Assembly: GCF_002837145.1 (NCBI RefSeq)
Contig: NZ_NWMV01000004.1
Coordinates: forward strand, 1 to 49,960
Direction: 5' to 3'
Source: Macromonas nakdongensis
GTDB lineage: Bacteria; Pseudomonadota; Gammaproteobacteria; Burkholderiales; Burkholderiaceae_C
DNA length: 49,960 nucleotides
The notes under the pieces were generated by a model. The model saw only the letters and a list, made by a program, of their open reading frames with translations, was not told the origin of the DNA and made no database searches. Positions 1 to 7,522 of the stretch are shown one piece after another (position 1 is the first letter of the stretch; every line of letters starts with the position of its first letter). Made by a program: the position numbers and the translations under genes.

Positions 1-773
1 TCGGGCTGGAGGTGGCAGCGTCCGCCCGCAGCCTGGGCGCCCAGGTCACGGTGCTGGAGGCACAACCGCGCCTGCTGGCCCGGGTGGCCGGGCAGGCCAT
101 GTCCGATTTCGTCGCCGACGCCCACCGCGCCGCCGGCGTCGCCTTGCGCACCGGCGCCACCGTCGCCCGCGTGCACTGCGCAGCCGGCCGCATCGTGCAG
201 GTGGAACTGGCCGACGGCACCGCCTTGCCCGCCGACCTGGTGGTCGCGGGCATTGGCATGCTGCCCAACACCGAAGCCGCCCGCGCCGCCGGGCTGGGCA
301 GCGACCAGGGCATCCCGGTGGACGCCTGCTCGGTCACCGCCGACCCGGACATCGTCGCCGCCGGTGACTGCACGGTCCAGCACGTCGCGCTGTACGACCG
401 CGCGCTGCGGCTGGAGTCGGTGCCCAACGCCTTGGAACAGGCCCGCTCGGCCGCGGCCTGGCTGTGCGGCCAGGCCAAACCCAACCAGACCGTGCCCTGG
501 TTCTGGTCGGACCAGTACGACCTGAAGCTGCAACTCGTCGGGCTGTCCCAGGGGCACGACCGTTGCATCGTGCGCGGCCAGCCGGCACAGCGCCACTTCT
601 GCCTGTTTTACCTGCAGGGCCAGCGCCTGCTGGCGGCCGACGCGGTCAACCGACCGGCCGACTTCATGCTGGTGCGGCGCGCCCTGGCCACCACCGGCGG
701 CCTCGGGCTCGACCTCGACGCGCTGGGCGACGAATCGGTCCCCCTCAAAACCGCCCTCGCACCCCGGCCCTGA
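1..773 (+). CDS. Ferredoxin reductase, FAD/NAD(P)-dependent (5' end outside window)
   Basis: This is the C-terminal part of a pyridine nucleotide-disulphide oxidoreductase of the ferredoxin reductase type that feeds electrons from NAD(P)H to a ferredoxin for Rieske oxygenases or P450s. The reading frame is open from base 3 and already reads GLEVAASARSLGAQVTVLEA, the second nucleotide-binding fold, so the start lies upstream. The FAD-binding stretch near the end of the core (TADPDIVAAGDCT) and the C-terminal reductase domain containing PWFWSDQYDLKLQLVGL are typical of the BphA4/rhodocoxin reductase family. It lies just upstream of genes for a CoA ligase and a ring-hydroxylating oxygenase, which need such a reductase. 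No ferredoxin gene is visible in the window; it may lie further upstream. Family assignment is firm; the link to the oxygenase is inference from position. Confidence 0.88.
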   Translation, partial: GLEVAASARSLGAQVTVLEAQPRLLARVAGQAMSDFVADAHRAAGVALRTGATVARVHCAAGRIVQVELADGTALPADLVVAGIGMLPNTEAARAAGLGSDQGIPVDACSVTADPDIVAAGDCTVQHVALYDRALRLESVPNALEQARSAAAWLCGQAKPNQTVPWFWSDQYDLKLQLVGLSQGHDRCIVRGQPAQRHFCLFYLQGQRLLAADAVNRPADFMLVRRALATTGGLGLDLDALGDESVPLKTALAPRP

Positions 774-778
774 ATCCC

Positions 779-790
779 AGGGTTTACCCT
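779..790. promoter_or_regulatory. Inverted element AGGGTTTACCCT upstream of the CoA ligase promoter
   Basis: A short inverted element (AGGGTTTACCCT) lies right after the reductase stop and about 60 bp upstream of the TetR-type operator at 840. A near copy, AGGGTTTGCCC, lies at 6324-6334, about 53 bp upstream of the operator of the TRAP transporter promoter. It could be an activator site or a weak transcription-termination hairpin. Function is unproven. Confidence 0.35.
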
Positions 791-839
791 AGATCACCGC
801 ACGAACCACCCCCACAAGTCCCCACGAATCCTATACTTT

Positions 840-857
840 AGTCCGACTGGTCGGACC
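840..857. promoter_or_regulatory. TetR-type operator 1 (CoA ligase promoter)
   Basis: GTCCGAC-TG-GTCGGAC at 841-856 is an inverted repeat with perfect 7-bp arms and a 2-bp centre. It matches the palindrome at 2562-2579 in all but the central and outermost bases. A likely -10 hexamer, TTATAT at 860-865, follows directly, so a bound repressor would block RNA polymerase. The divergently encoded TetR protein at 4419-5021 is the obvious candidate ligand. Confidence 0.75.
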
Positions 858-904
858 TTTTATATCCCCTCGGAACCGCTGCCACCCAGACCTCAAGGGC
901 AACC

Positions 905-2497
905 ATGAAAACACTTTTCCCCCGCGAACTGCTGCGCCGTTGTGCACTCAACTACCCCAACAAGCGCGCCTACGTCTGCGGCGCGCGCGCCGCCACCTGG
1001 GACGACATGCACCGCCGCTCCGACCGGTTCGCCCGCGCGCTGCAAGACCTGGGCTGCCGCAAGGGCGACACCGTCTCCATCCTCAGCCAGGAAACCATCG
1101 AGGTCTACGAACACCTGTTCGCCTGCGCCAAGATCGGGGCGGTGCGCGTCGGCGTCAACACCCTGTACGCCTGGCCCGAGATGCAACACGTGCTGCGCGA
1201 CAGCGGCACGAAAATCCTGCTGGTGGACGCACGCTGCCAGGCCATCGTCGACGAACACCTGGCCGAACTGCAGGCGCTCGGCATCCGCCTGATCGGCTTC
1301 AACGGCCCGCACCGCTACCCCCTGGATTACGAAACCCTGCTGGCCCAAGCCCCAGGCGCGCCAGAACTGCCTCCCCTGCAAGACGACGACCTGCTGCTCT
1401 ACAGCTACACCTCCGGCACCACCGGCTTCCCCAAGGGGGTGATGATCAAGCAGGTCGGCGTCTCCAACGTCATCCTGCACTGCCTGGCCTCGTTCGGCTT
1501 CAGCCCCGACGACGTCTGGTACATGCCCGCGGCATCGGCCTGGGCGGTGGTGATCATGAACCTGTTCGGCCTGGGCAACGGCATGACCACGGTCATCCCC
1601 GACGGCGGGTTCCACATCGTGTCCTACCTCAAGGACATCGAAAAATTCCGCGTCACCACCAGCCTGATCGTCCCGACCATGATCCAGCGCGCCCTGGTGG
1701 AGAAACAGAACCACCCCTACGATTTGTCCTCGCTGCGCTGCCTGATGTACGGCTCCTCACCGGCCACGCCCAAGCTGATCCGCGAGACCCGCGAGCAACT
1801 CGGCGTGGCCATGATGCAGACCTACGGCCAGACCGAAACCAGCGGCGGCTGGCTGACGGTGCTGACCGAAACCGACCACCAACTGGCCCTCTCCACCGAA
1901 CCCGGCCTGCTGCGCTCGGTGGGCCGCGTCGGTCTGCACTACGAGTGCACCATCCGCGACGAAGCCGGCCAGGCCCTGCCCCCCAACACCAAAGGCGAAA
2001 TCTGGCTGCGGGGCGAGAGCGTGATGGCCGGCTACCTCAACCTGCCCGAGGCCACGGCCGAGGCGCTGCCCGGCGACGGCTGGTTGCGCACCAACGACAT
2101 CGGGATGATGGACGAACGCGGCTACCTCTTTTTGCTGGACCGGCAGAAGTTCATGATCATCACCGGCGCGGTCAACGTCTTCCCCACCACGGTGGAGGCG
2201 GTGGTCAGCGAGCACCCGGGCATCCAGGAGGTGGCCGTGGTCGGCGTGCCCCACCCCGAGTGGGGCGAGGCGGTGGTGGCCGTGGCGGTGCGCCGCGCCG
2301 GCCACGCCGACCTGAACGCGTCAGACGTGATCCGGTTCTGCGACGGCAAGCTCAGCCGCCCCGAAACGCCCAAGCACGTCGTCTTCGTGCCCGAGCTGCT
2401 GAAAACCGTCAACGGCAAGCTGCGCAAGAACGAAATCCGCGCCTGGCTGACCGACCCGCAGACCGGCGAAATCCCCTGGGACATGAACGTCCACTGA
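905..2497 (+). CDS. AMP-dependent acyl-CoA ligase (ANL superfamily)
   Basis: This 530-residue enzyme should convert a carboxylic acid, ATP and CoA into the acyl-CoA, AMP and pyrophosphate. It shows the phosphate-binding loop YTSGTTGFPKGV near residue 168, the YGQTE motif near residue 306, the hinge region with TNDIGMMDERG, and the C-terminal catalytic lysine region TVNGKLRKNEIR near residue 503. The usual GGENIYP-like motif reads GAVNVFP here, which is unusual but in the right place. The ATG at 905 is preceded by an operator and -10 box at 840-865. It sits directly upstream of a Rieske oxygenase and in the same predicted regulon as a racemase and a TRAP carboxylate transporter, so it probably activates the imported acid. 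The exact substrate cannot be read from sequence. Confidence 0.92.
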   Translation: MKTLFPRELLRRCALNYPNKRAYVCGARAATWDDMHRRSDRFARALQDLGCRKGDTVSILSQETIEVYEHLFACAKIGAVRVGVNTLYAWPEMQHVLRDSGTKILLVDARCQAIVDEHLAELQALGIRLIGFNGPHRYPLDYETLLAQAPGAPELPPLQDDDLLLYSYTSGTTGFPKGVMIKQVGVSNVILHCLASFGFSPDDVWYMPAASAWAVVIMNLFGLGNGMTTVIPDGGFHIVSYLKDIEKFRVTTSLIVPTMIQRALVEKQNHPYDLSSLRCLMYGSSPATPKLIRETREQLGVAMMQTYGQTETSGGWLTVLTETDHQLALSTEPGLLRSVGRVGLHYECTIRDEAGQALPPNTKGEIWLRGESVMAGYLNLPEATAEALPGDGWLRTNDIGMMDERGYLFLLDRQKFMIITGAVNVFPTTVEAVVSEHPGIQEVAVVGVPHPEWGEAVVAVAVRRAGHADLNASDVIRFCDGKLSRPETPKHVVFVPELLKTVNGKLRKNEIRAWLTDPQTGEIPWDMNVH

Positions 2498-2554
2498 TGC
2501 CCGCGCCGGCCGGCGACCCACTGCCGGCCGGCCACCACACCGCCGAATTTGGCC

Positions 2555-2584
2555 TTGACAAAGTCCGACCGGTCGGACTAATAT
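2555..2584 (+). promoter_or_regulatory. Sigma-70 promoter of the oxygenase genes with operator in the spacer
   Basis: A consensus -35 box TTGACA (2555-2560) and a -10 box TAATAT (2579-2584) are separated by 18 bp. The spacer is almost entirely the operator palindrome at 2562-2579. This is the classic layout of a promoter shut off by a repressor that occludes RNA polymerase. Confidence 0.8.
2562..2579. promoter_or_regulatory. TetR-type operator 2 (oxygenase promoter)
   Basis: AGTCCGACCGGTCGGACT is a perfect 18-bp palindrome and the best copy of the four sites in the island. It lies between the -35 and -10 boxes of the oxygenase promoter. It is inferred to bind the local TetR repressor. Confidence 0.82.
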
Positions 2585-2622
2585 AAAGACCAGCCAACCA
2601 CCCGTCAGAGGAGCACAACCCC

Positions 2623-3879
2623 ATGGAAACCCCACCCACCCGCGCCTGGGACCGCTTGATCCGCCAGGAATACGTCCACGGCTCGCTGTACACCGACGAA
2701 GCCATCTTCCGCGAGGAACTGGAAAAAATCTGGTACCGCACTTGGGTCTACGTCGGCCACGTCAGCGAGATCCCCCAGCCCAACGACTACGTGCTGAAAA
2801 CCATCGGGCTGGAAGAAATCATCATGACCCGCGACCGGGACGGCCAGGTCCACCTGCTGCACAACCGCTGCCCGCACCGCGGCAACCGGGTCTGCGTCAA
2901 GCACCAGGGCAACGCCCGCTCCTTCACCTGCGCTTACCACGGCTGGAACTTCGGCAACGACGGCCAGCTCAAGGGCTACCCCTACCCCTCCGGTTACCCG
3001 GACGACAAACGCAAAGAACTGGGCCTGGGCCAGGTGGCCCGCATGGGCATTTACAACGGCTTTGTGTTCGGCTCGCTGGCCGCGGACGGCCCCACCCTGG
3101 AACAACACCTCGGCCCGGCCAAGGCCACCCTGGACAACGTCTGCCGCAACTCGCCCGAAGGCGAAATCCTGCTCAACACCGGCTTCCTGCAGCACAAGGT
3201 CAAGGCCAACTGGAAGCTGCTGGTCGAAAACGAGACCGACGGCTACCACCCCCAGGTGACGCACGCCTCCATCTTCGACGTGGCCGACAGCGGCATCGGG
3301 GCGCTGTACAACGAGAACGCCGCCTCGGTGACGCGCGCCTTTGGCAACGGCCACTCGGAGCTGGACCTGCGCCCCGAATTCCGCAAGTTCAACGAACCGA
3401 TGCGCTGGTTCGGCACCACCGCCGACCGCCTGCCGGACTACGTCGCCAAGATGAAGGCCGCCTACGGCGAGGAGCAGGCCCACGAGATCATGGTGGACGG
3501 TGTGCGCCACGTCATGATCTTCCCCAACCTGTTCATCGCCGAGATCCAGCTCTTCGTGCTGCAACCCCTGTCGGTCAACGAAACGGTGCAGCACGTCACC
3601 GCGCTGCAGTTCAAGGGCGCGCCGGACCTGAACCGCCGCATGCGCCAGCAGACCATGGGCTCGGTCGGTCCGGCCGGCTTCCTGCTGGCCGACGACGCCG
3701 AAATGTACGAACGCACCCAGATGGGCGTGCAGCAGCGCAACCCCGAATGGCTCTACCTGGGCCGGGGCAGCCACCGCGAACACACCGAGCCGGACGGCTG
3801 CGTCGTCGGCAACGTGACCGACGACATGCCGTCGCGTCACCTGTGGAAACACTACCAATCTTTGATGGAGGCCGCGTGA
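2623..3879 (+). CDS. Aromatic ring-hydroxylating oxygenase, alpha (large) subunit
   Basis: This 418-residue protein is the catalytic subunit of a Rieske non-haem iron dioxygenase that inserts O2 into an aromatic ring. The Rieske [2Fe-2S] ligands are CPH near residue 83 and CAYH near residue 103. The mononuclear iron site shows NETDGYHPQVTH around residues 203-214, giving the two histidines and the bridging aspartate, and a late aspartate in LADDAEMYER can supply the third ligand. Length matches benzoate/anthranilate/cumate-type alpha subunits. The ATG at 2623 has a good ribosome-binding site (GAGGAG about 10 bases upstream). It is translationally coupled to the beta subunit. Neighbouring CoA ligase and racemase genes suggest that its substrate may be an aryl-CoA or an aryl-carboxylate; that is inference. 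Confidence 0.93.
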   Translation: METPPTRAWDRLIRQEYVHGSLYTDEAIFREELEKIWYRTWVYVGHVSEIPQPNDYVLKTIGLEEIIMTRDRDGQVHLLHNRCPHRGNRVCVKHQGNARSFTCAYHGWNFGNDGQLKGYPYPSGYPDDKRKELGLGQVARMGIYNGFVFGSLAADGPTLEQHLGPAKATLDNVCRNSPEGEILLNTGFLQHKVKANWKLLVENETDGYHPQVTHASIFDVADSGIGALYNENAASVTRAFGNGHSELDLRPEFRKFNEPMRWFGTTADRLPDYVAKMKAAYGEEQAHEIMVDGVRHVMIFPNLFIAEIQLFVLQPLSVNETVQHVTALQFKGAPDLNRRMRQQTMGSVGPAGFLLADDAEMYERTQMGVQQRNPEWLYLGRGSHREHTEPDGCVVGNVTDDMPSRHLWKHYQSLMEAA

Positions 3880-4361
3880 ACACCGACCAATTGCGCCAGC
3901 TGATGGAGGTCAGCCAATTCATCTACCACGAAGCGCGGCTGCAGGACGAGCACCGCTACGCCGAATGGGAGCAGTTGTGGACCGAGGACGCGATCTACTG
4001 GGTACCGGCCAACGGCGACGACACCGACCCGGAGCAGCAGATGTCCATCATCTACGACAACCGCTCCCGGCTCGGCCTGCGGGTCAAGCAGCTGTACACC
4101 GGCAAACGCCACACCCAGTTGCCGCAATCGCGCCTGTGCCGCGTGGTCTCCAACATCGAGGTGGAAGCGCAGGACGGCGAGCACCTCGTCGCGCGCTCCA
4201 ACGCGCTGATTTTCGAGTCCCACACCCGGGGTGAGGTCCTCTGGGCCGCGAAAAACGAGTATCGCCTGCGCCGGGTGGACGGCGTCTGGCGCATGGCCCG
4301 CAAAAAGGTGACGCTGGCCAACAACCACAGCGCGCTCTACACGATGTCGTTCCTCATCTGA
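3876..4361 (+). CDS. Aromatic ring-hydroxylating oxygenase, beta (small) subunit
   Basis: This 161-residue protein belongs to the small-subunit family of ring-hydroxylating dioxygenases (NTF2-like fold), which stabilises the alpha3beta3 hexamer. The sequence opens VNTDQLRQLMEVSQFIYHEA and includes EDAIYWVPANGDDTDPEQQ and a C-terminal strand typical of the family. The start chosen is GTG at 3876, whose last bases overlap the TGA of the alpha gene (3877-3879), with GGAG five bases upstream; this gives translational coupling. The frame is also open further upstream, but that stretch overlaps the alpha gene in a different frame and is not coding. Confidence 0.92.
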   Translation: MNTDQLRQLMEVSQFIYHEARLQDEHRYAEWEQLWTEDAIYWVPANGDDTDPEQQMSIIYDNRSRLGLRVKQLYTGKRHTQLPQSRLCRVVSNIEVEAQDGEHLVARSNALIFESHTRGEVLWAAKNEYRLRRVDGVWRMARKKVTLANNHSALYTMSFLI

Positions 4362-4418
4362 GCGCTGGCGGACCGGCCGGTCGGCCCCGGCGCCGCCGCG
4401 CCAGCGGGGGCACCGGCT

Positions 4419-5021
4419 TCAGGCCGGACCGACGGCGCGGAAACCGTTGAGGAACAGGTCCGAAATGTGCTGGGCCAGCTCCGTCGGCTTGAGCGCGCCG
4501 GACTTTTTGTACCAGGTGAAGGTCCAGATGATCATGCCGAACAGCAGCAAGGCGTAAGGGGTTTGCACCTCCACCCGGGCCATGCGCTGCGGGTTGATTT
4601 CCTGGAGCAGCCCGATCAGCATGGCCACCACCTCCTGCTCCATCGCCAGCATTTCCTTGTGCTTGGCCGGCGGCAGAAAACCCAGCTCGTTGGTCAGCAC
4701 CAGTTGCTCGTTGCGCGAATCGGCCGCCACCTCCACGAACGCGGCCACAAAGCGCTCGAAGCGCTGCAGGGCCGGGGCAGACTGGCCCTGGATGTGGGAG
4801 AGCTTGCTCAGCAACATCGTCGTGTGCTCCTTGACGATGGCGTACAGCAGGTCCTCCTTGGCCGGGAAGTAGTGGTACAGGTGCGATTTCGACGCGTTGC
4901 AGGCCTTGGCCACGTCCATCATGGTGGTGATCTCGTAGCCTTTGGCGGCGAACAGCGCCGCCGCCTTGCGCAGGATCAGCTCCTTTTTGTCGTCGTAGTT
5001 CTCGGATCTTTCTCGGGTCAT
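4419..5021 (-). CDS. TetR-family transcriptional repressor
   Basis: This 200-residue protein has an N-terminal TetR helix-turn-helix: ILRKAAALFAAKGYEITTMM, then DVAKACNASKSHLYHYFPAK around residues 35-55. The C-terminal ligand-binding domain is rich in hydrophobic helices. The start chosen is the ATG at 5021 (MTRERSEN); the frame extends upstream to 5102 but that part looks non-coding. The gene is divergent from the racemase gene and convergent with the oxygenase beta gene. A -10-like TATGAT (minus strand, 5098-5103) borders the half-degenerate palindrome at 5103-5120, which suggests autoregulation. Related palindromes at 840, 2562 and 6377 make it the likely regulator of the island. An acyl-CoA is a plausible inducer by analogy with PaaR-type regulators, but this is inference. 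Confidence 0.9.
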   Translation of the reverse strand: MTRERSENYDDKKELILRKAAALFAAKGYEITTMMDVAKACNASKSHLYHYFPAKEDLLYAIVKEHTTMLLSKLSHIQGQSAPALQRFERFVAAFVEVAADSRNEQLVLTNELGFLPPAKHKEMLAMEQEVVAMLIGLLQEINPQRMARVEVQTPYALLLFGMIIWTFTWYKKSGALKPTELAQHISDLFLNGFRAVGPA

Positions 5022-5102
5022 GGCTGTGGCCTGAACGGTTGAAAAGCACCCCGACCGCCGCGCCTGACGGCGGTCATGACCGGGCACACAAACCCCAATC
5101 AT

Positions 5103-5120
5103 AGTCCGACTGGAAGGTCA
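5103..5120. promoter_or_regulatory. TetR-type operator 3 (tetR/racemase divergent region), half degenerate
   Basis: AGTCCGACTGGAAGGTCA matches the perfect operator at 2562 in 13 of 18 positions. The left arm (AGTCCGAC) is intact and the right arm is degenerate. The right arm overlaps GGAAGG (5112-5117), which serves as the ribosome-binding site of the racemase gene starting at 5126. The need for that site may explain the degeneration. Confidence 0.6.
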
Positions 5121-5125
5121 AAAAC

Positions 5126-6313
5126 ATGAACATTCACACCACCACCCCCCACCGGGCCGGAGGCCCCCTCGCCGGCCTCACCGTGGTCGAAATGGCCGGC
5201 CTCGGGCCGGCGCCCTTCACCGGCATGCTGCTGGCCGACCTGGGCGCCACCGTGGTGCGCATCGACCGCCCGGCCGGTCCGCCCTCCGACCACCCGCTCG
5301 ACACCCTGCTGCGCAACGACGGCATCGTGGACCGAGGGCGGCAGTCGATCGCCCTCAACCTCAAAGACCCGCGCGCCACCGAAGTCGTGCTGCGGCTGGT
5401 GGCCCAGGCGGACGTGCTGATCGAAGGCTACCGCCCCGGCGTGATGGAAAAGCTGGGCCTGGGGCCGCAGCCCTGCCTGGCACGCAACCCCCGGCTGGTG
5501 TACGGCCGCATGACCGGCTGGGGACAAGACGGCCCGCTGGCCCCGTCGGCCGGCCACGACATCAACTACATTGCCCTGTCCGGGGCGCTGCACGGCATCG
5601 GGCCGCGGGAGCGACCGGCGGTGCCGCTGAACCTGATCGGCGACTACGGCGGTGGCGGCATGTTGTTGATGGTGGGCGTGCTGGCGGCCTTGCAACACGC
5701 CGCGCGCCACGGCGTCGGCCAGGTCGTGGACGCGGCCATGACGGACGGCTCCGCCCTGTTGCTCGCGGCCCAACACGGCTTCATGGCCAAGGGCCATTGG
5801 CACGACCGGCGCGAAAGCAACTTCCTGGACGGGGCCGCACATTTCTACGGCACCTACACCTGCGCCGACGGCAAGCACGTGGCAGTGGGGGCGATTGAAC
5901 CGGCGTTTTACCGCCAACTGCTGACCCTGGCCGGCCTGGACGATCCGGCCTTCGACGACCAATGGAACGCCGGCGCGTGGCCCCACCTGCGGCAACAACT
6001 GGAGCGGGTGTTCCGCCAACGCAGCCGGGACGAATGGGCGGCGCTGTTCGAGGGCAGCGACGCCTGCGTCACCCCCGTGCTGTCGCTGCAAGAGGCCGCG
6101 ACCCACCCGCACAACCGGGCCCGCGCCACCTTCGTGGGCACGCCCCAAGGGGTGCAGCCGGCGCCGGCCCCCCGGTTCGACCGCACGCCCACCGCGCTGC
6201 CCGCCGCCGCCCCCGAGATCGGTTCGGCCACCCTGCCCTGGCTGGCCCAACTGGGCTATGCGGCAGACGACATCCAGGCCCTGCGTGCGGCGCGTGTGGC
6301 CTTTGCCCCGTGA
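5126..6313 (+). CDS. Alpha-methylacyl-CoA racemase-type enzyme (CaiB/BaiF, family III CoA-transferase fold)
   Basis: This 395-residue protein has the family III CoA-transferase fold: [20 protein letters not shown] at the start, then [19 protein letters not shown] and [11 protein letters not shown]. Several features fit alpha-methylacyl-CoA racemase rather than a formyl- or carnitine-CoA transferase. The segment [12 protein letters not shown] near residue 144 supplies the catalytic His, [10 protein letters not shown] near residue 171 the catalytic Asp, and VGAIEPAFY near residue 256 the conserved Glu. Racemases of this family epimerise 2-methylacyl-CoA and 2-arylpropionyl-CoA esters through an enolate. 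Next to a CoA ligase and ring oxygenase this suggests a branched chiral acid substrate. Its ribosome-binding site overlaps operator 3. Residue positions are approximate and were mapped by motif, not by alignment. Confidence 0.85.
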   Translation: MNIHTTTPHRAGGPLAGLTVVEMAGLGPAPFTGMLLADLGATVVRIDRPAGPPSDHPLDTLLRNDGIVDRGRQSIALNLKDPRATEVVLRLVAQADVLIEGYRPGVMEKLGLGPQPCLARNPRLVYGRMTGWGQDGPLAPSAGHDINYIALSGALHGIGPRERPAVPLNLIGDYGGGGMLLMVGVLAALQHAARHGVGQVVDAAMTDGSALLLAAQHGFMAKGHWHDRRESNFLDGAAHFYGTYTCADGKHVAVGAIEPAFYRQLLTLAGLDDPAFDDQWNAGAWPHLRQQLERVFRQRSRDEWAALFEGSDACVTPVLSLQEAATHPHNRARATFVGTPQGVQPAPAPRFDRTPTALPAAAPEIGSATLPWLAQLGYAADDIQALRAARVAFAP

Positions 6314-6323
6314 AGGGCTGGCT

Positions 6324-6334
6324 AGGGTTTGCCC
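6324..6334. promoter_or_regulatory. AGGGTTTGCCC element upstream of the TRAP promoter
   Basis: This is the second copy of the element seen at 779-790, again upstream of an operator of the island (about 53 bp). It may be an activator site. Only two of the four promoters have it. Confidence 0.3.
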
Positions 6335-6376
6335 GGGTATCGCAGACCCATGGGCTGCCCTAAATTCGATTATGTT

Positions 6377-6394
6377 AGACCGTCTGGTCGGTCT
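6377..6394. promoter_or_regulatory. TetR-type operator 4 (TRAP transporter promoter)
   Basis: AGACCGTCTGGTCGGTCT keeps the spacing and core of the operator at 2562. The main differences are paired T/A changes that preserve dyad symmetry (AGACCG and CGGTCT outer arms). A -10-like TATGTT lies immediately upstream at 6371-6376. It puts the transporter under the same predicted repressor as the enzymes. Confidence 0.7.
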
Positions 6395-6426
6395 TTAACA
6401 ACCCACCCCAACCCAGGAGACACCGC

Positions 6427-7434
6427 ATGACACTTCGCCCCCTGACCTGTGCCCTTTTGCTGTCGGGCAGCGCCACCGCCTTCGCCCAGACGGTGCTGAC
6501 CGTCTCGAGCTGGCTGCCGCCCACCCACACCGTGAGCGTGAGCCAGCAGAAGTGGTGCGCCGCCCTGGAACAAGAATCCAAGAACAGCCTCAAGTGCAAC
6601 ATCCTGCCCAAAGCCGTGGTGGCGCCACCCGGCACCTTCGACGCGGTGCGCGACGGCCTGGCCGACATCTCCTACACCGTGGACGGCTACACCCCCGGTC
6701 GTTTTGTCTTCACCCAGATGGCCGAATTCCCCTTCCTGGGCGACAGCGCCGAAACCACCTCGGTGGCCTACCAGCACATCTACAACAAGTATTTCGCACC
6801 GGCCGGTGAGCACCGCGGCGTCAAGGTACTGGGCGTGTTCACCCACGGCCCCGGTGTCATCTTCAACACCAAAAAACCCATCACGTCGACCGCCGACGTG
6901 GCCTCGCTCAAGTTCCGCATCGGCGGCGGCAACATCAGCGAGCTCTCCAAAGCCATGGGCTGGAACGTGACGCTCAAACCCGCGACCGAGTCCTACGAAC
7001 TGCTGTCCACCGGCGTGATGGACGGCACCTTCCTGCCGGACGAGTCCCTGGCCTCGTTCAAGCTGAACATGATCAAGCACGTCACGCGTTTCCCGGGTGG
7101 CCTGTACAACAGCTCGTTCGTCTTTTTGATGAATGCGGACAAATACAAGTCGCTCACCGCCGAACAGAAAGCCGTGCTCGACAAACTCTCCGGCGAGTAC
7201 GTGGCCCGCCTGTTCGGTCAGGGCTGGGACGCGCTGGACAAAGCCTCGCGCGAAGGCGCGCAGGTATCCCAAGGGGTGCAACAGACCGCCGCACCGCAGG
7301 CCTTCGTCAACGAGATCAAAGCCAAGCAATCGGCGCTGGAAGACAAGTGGGCCGCCGCCGCCGAGGCCAAGGGCCTCAAGAACGCCAAGGGCGTGCTGGC
7401 CGAGTTCCGCGCCGAAATCGCCAAGCTCAAGTAA
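6427..7434 (+). CDS. TRAP transporter solute-binding protein, DctP family
   Basis: This 335-residue periplasmic receptor delivers a carboxylate to the DctQM membrane complex. It begins with a Sec signal peptide (MTLRPLTCALLLSGSATAFAQ, residues 1 to about 21, with an AFA-Q cleavage motif). The mature protein shows DctP signatures such as LADISYTVDGYTPGRF and the conserved arginine in LKFRIGGGNIS near residue 163, which in the family binds the substrate carboxylate. The ATG at 6427 has a strong ribosome-binding site (AGGAGA). It is the first gene of the transporter operon behind operator 4 and is separated from dctQ by an intrinsic terminator. The substrate is probably the aromatic acid handled by the neighbouring enzymes; this is inferred from the shared operators. 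Confidence 0.92.
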   Translation: MTLRPLTCALLLSGSATAFAQTVLTVSSWLPPTHTVSVSQQKWCAALEQESKNSLKCNILPKAVVAPPGTFDAVRDGLADISYTVDGYTPGRFVFTQMAEFPFLGDSAETTSVAYQHIYNKYFAPAGEHRGVKVLGVFTHGPGVIFNTKKPITSTADVASLKFRIGGGNISELSKAMGWNVTLKPATESYELLSTGVMDGTFLPDESLASFKLNMIKHVTRFPGGLYNSSFVFLMNADKYKSLTAEQKAVLDKLSGEYVARLFGQGWDALDKASREGAQVSQGVQQTAAPQAFVNEIKAKQSALEDKWAAAAEAKGLKNAKGVLAEFRAEIAKLK

Positions 7435-7459
7435 GCGGCGCCCCGCCCGACGCTTGACC

Positions 7460-7498
7460 AACCAGTGGTGCCGGCCCAGCCGTCACCACTGGTTTTTC
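7460..7498 (+). terminator. Intrinsic terminator between dctP and dctQ
   Basis: An 11-bp perfect stem (AACCAGTGGTG at 7460-7470 with CACCACTGGTT at 7484-7494) is followed by a run of five Ts. It lies inside the operon after dctP. Partial readthrough would give more binding protein than membrane subunits, a usual need in TRAP operons. Confidence 0.8.
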
Positions 7499-7522
7499 GT
7501 TGATGCAACCGGAATTCTCTCC

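Noticed and set aside
4367-4385. Palindromic GGACCGGCCGGTCGGCC between the oxygenase beta gene and tetR, resembling the operator core
   Set aside because: It lies between convergent 3' ends where no promoter is expected, and it lacks the AGTCC/GGACT outer arms. It is more likely chance GC-rich symmetry or a weak terminator hairpin.
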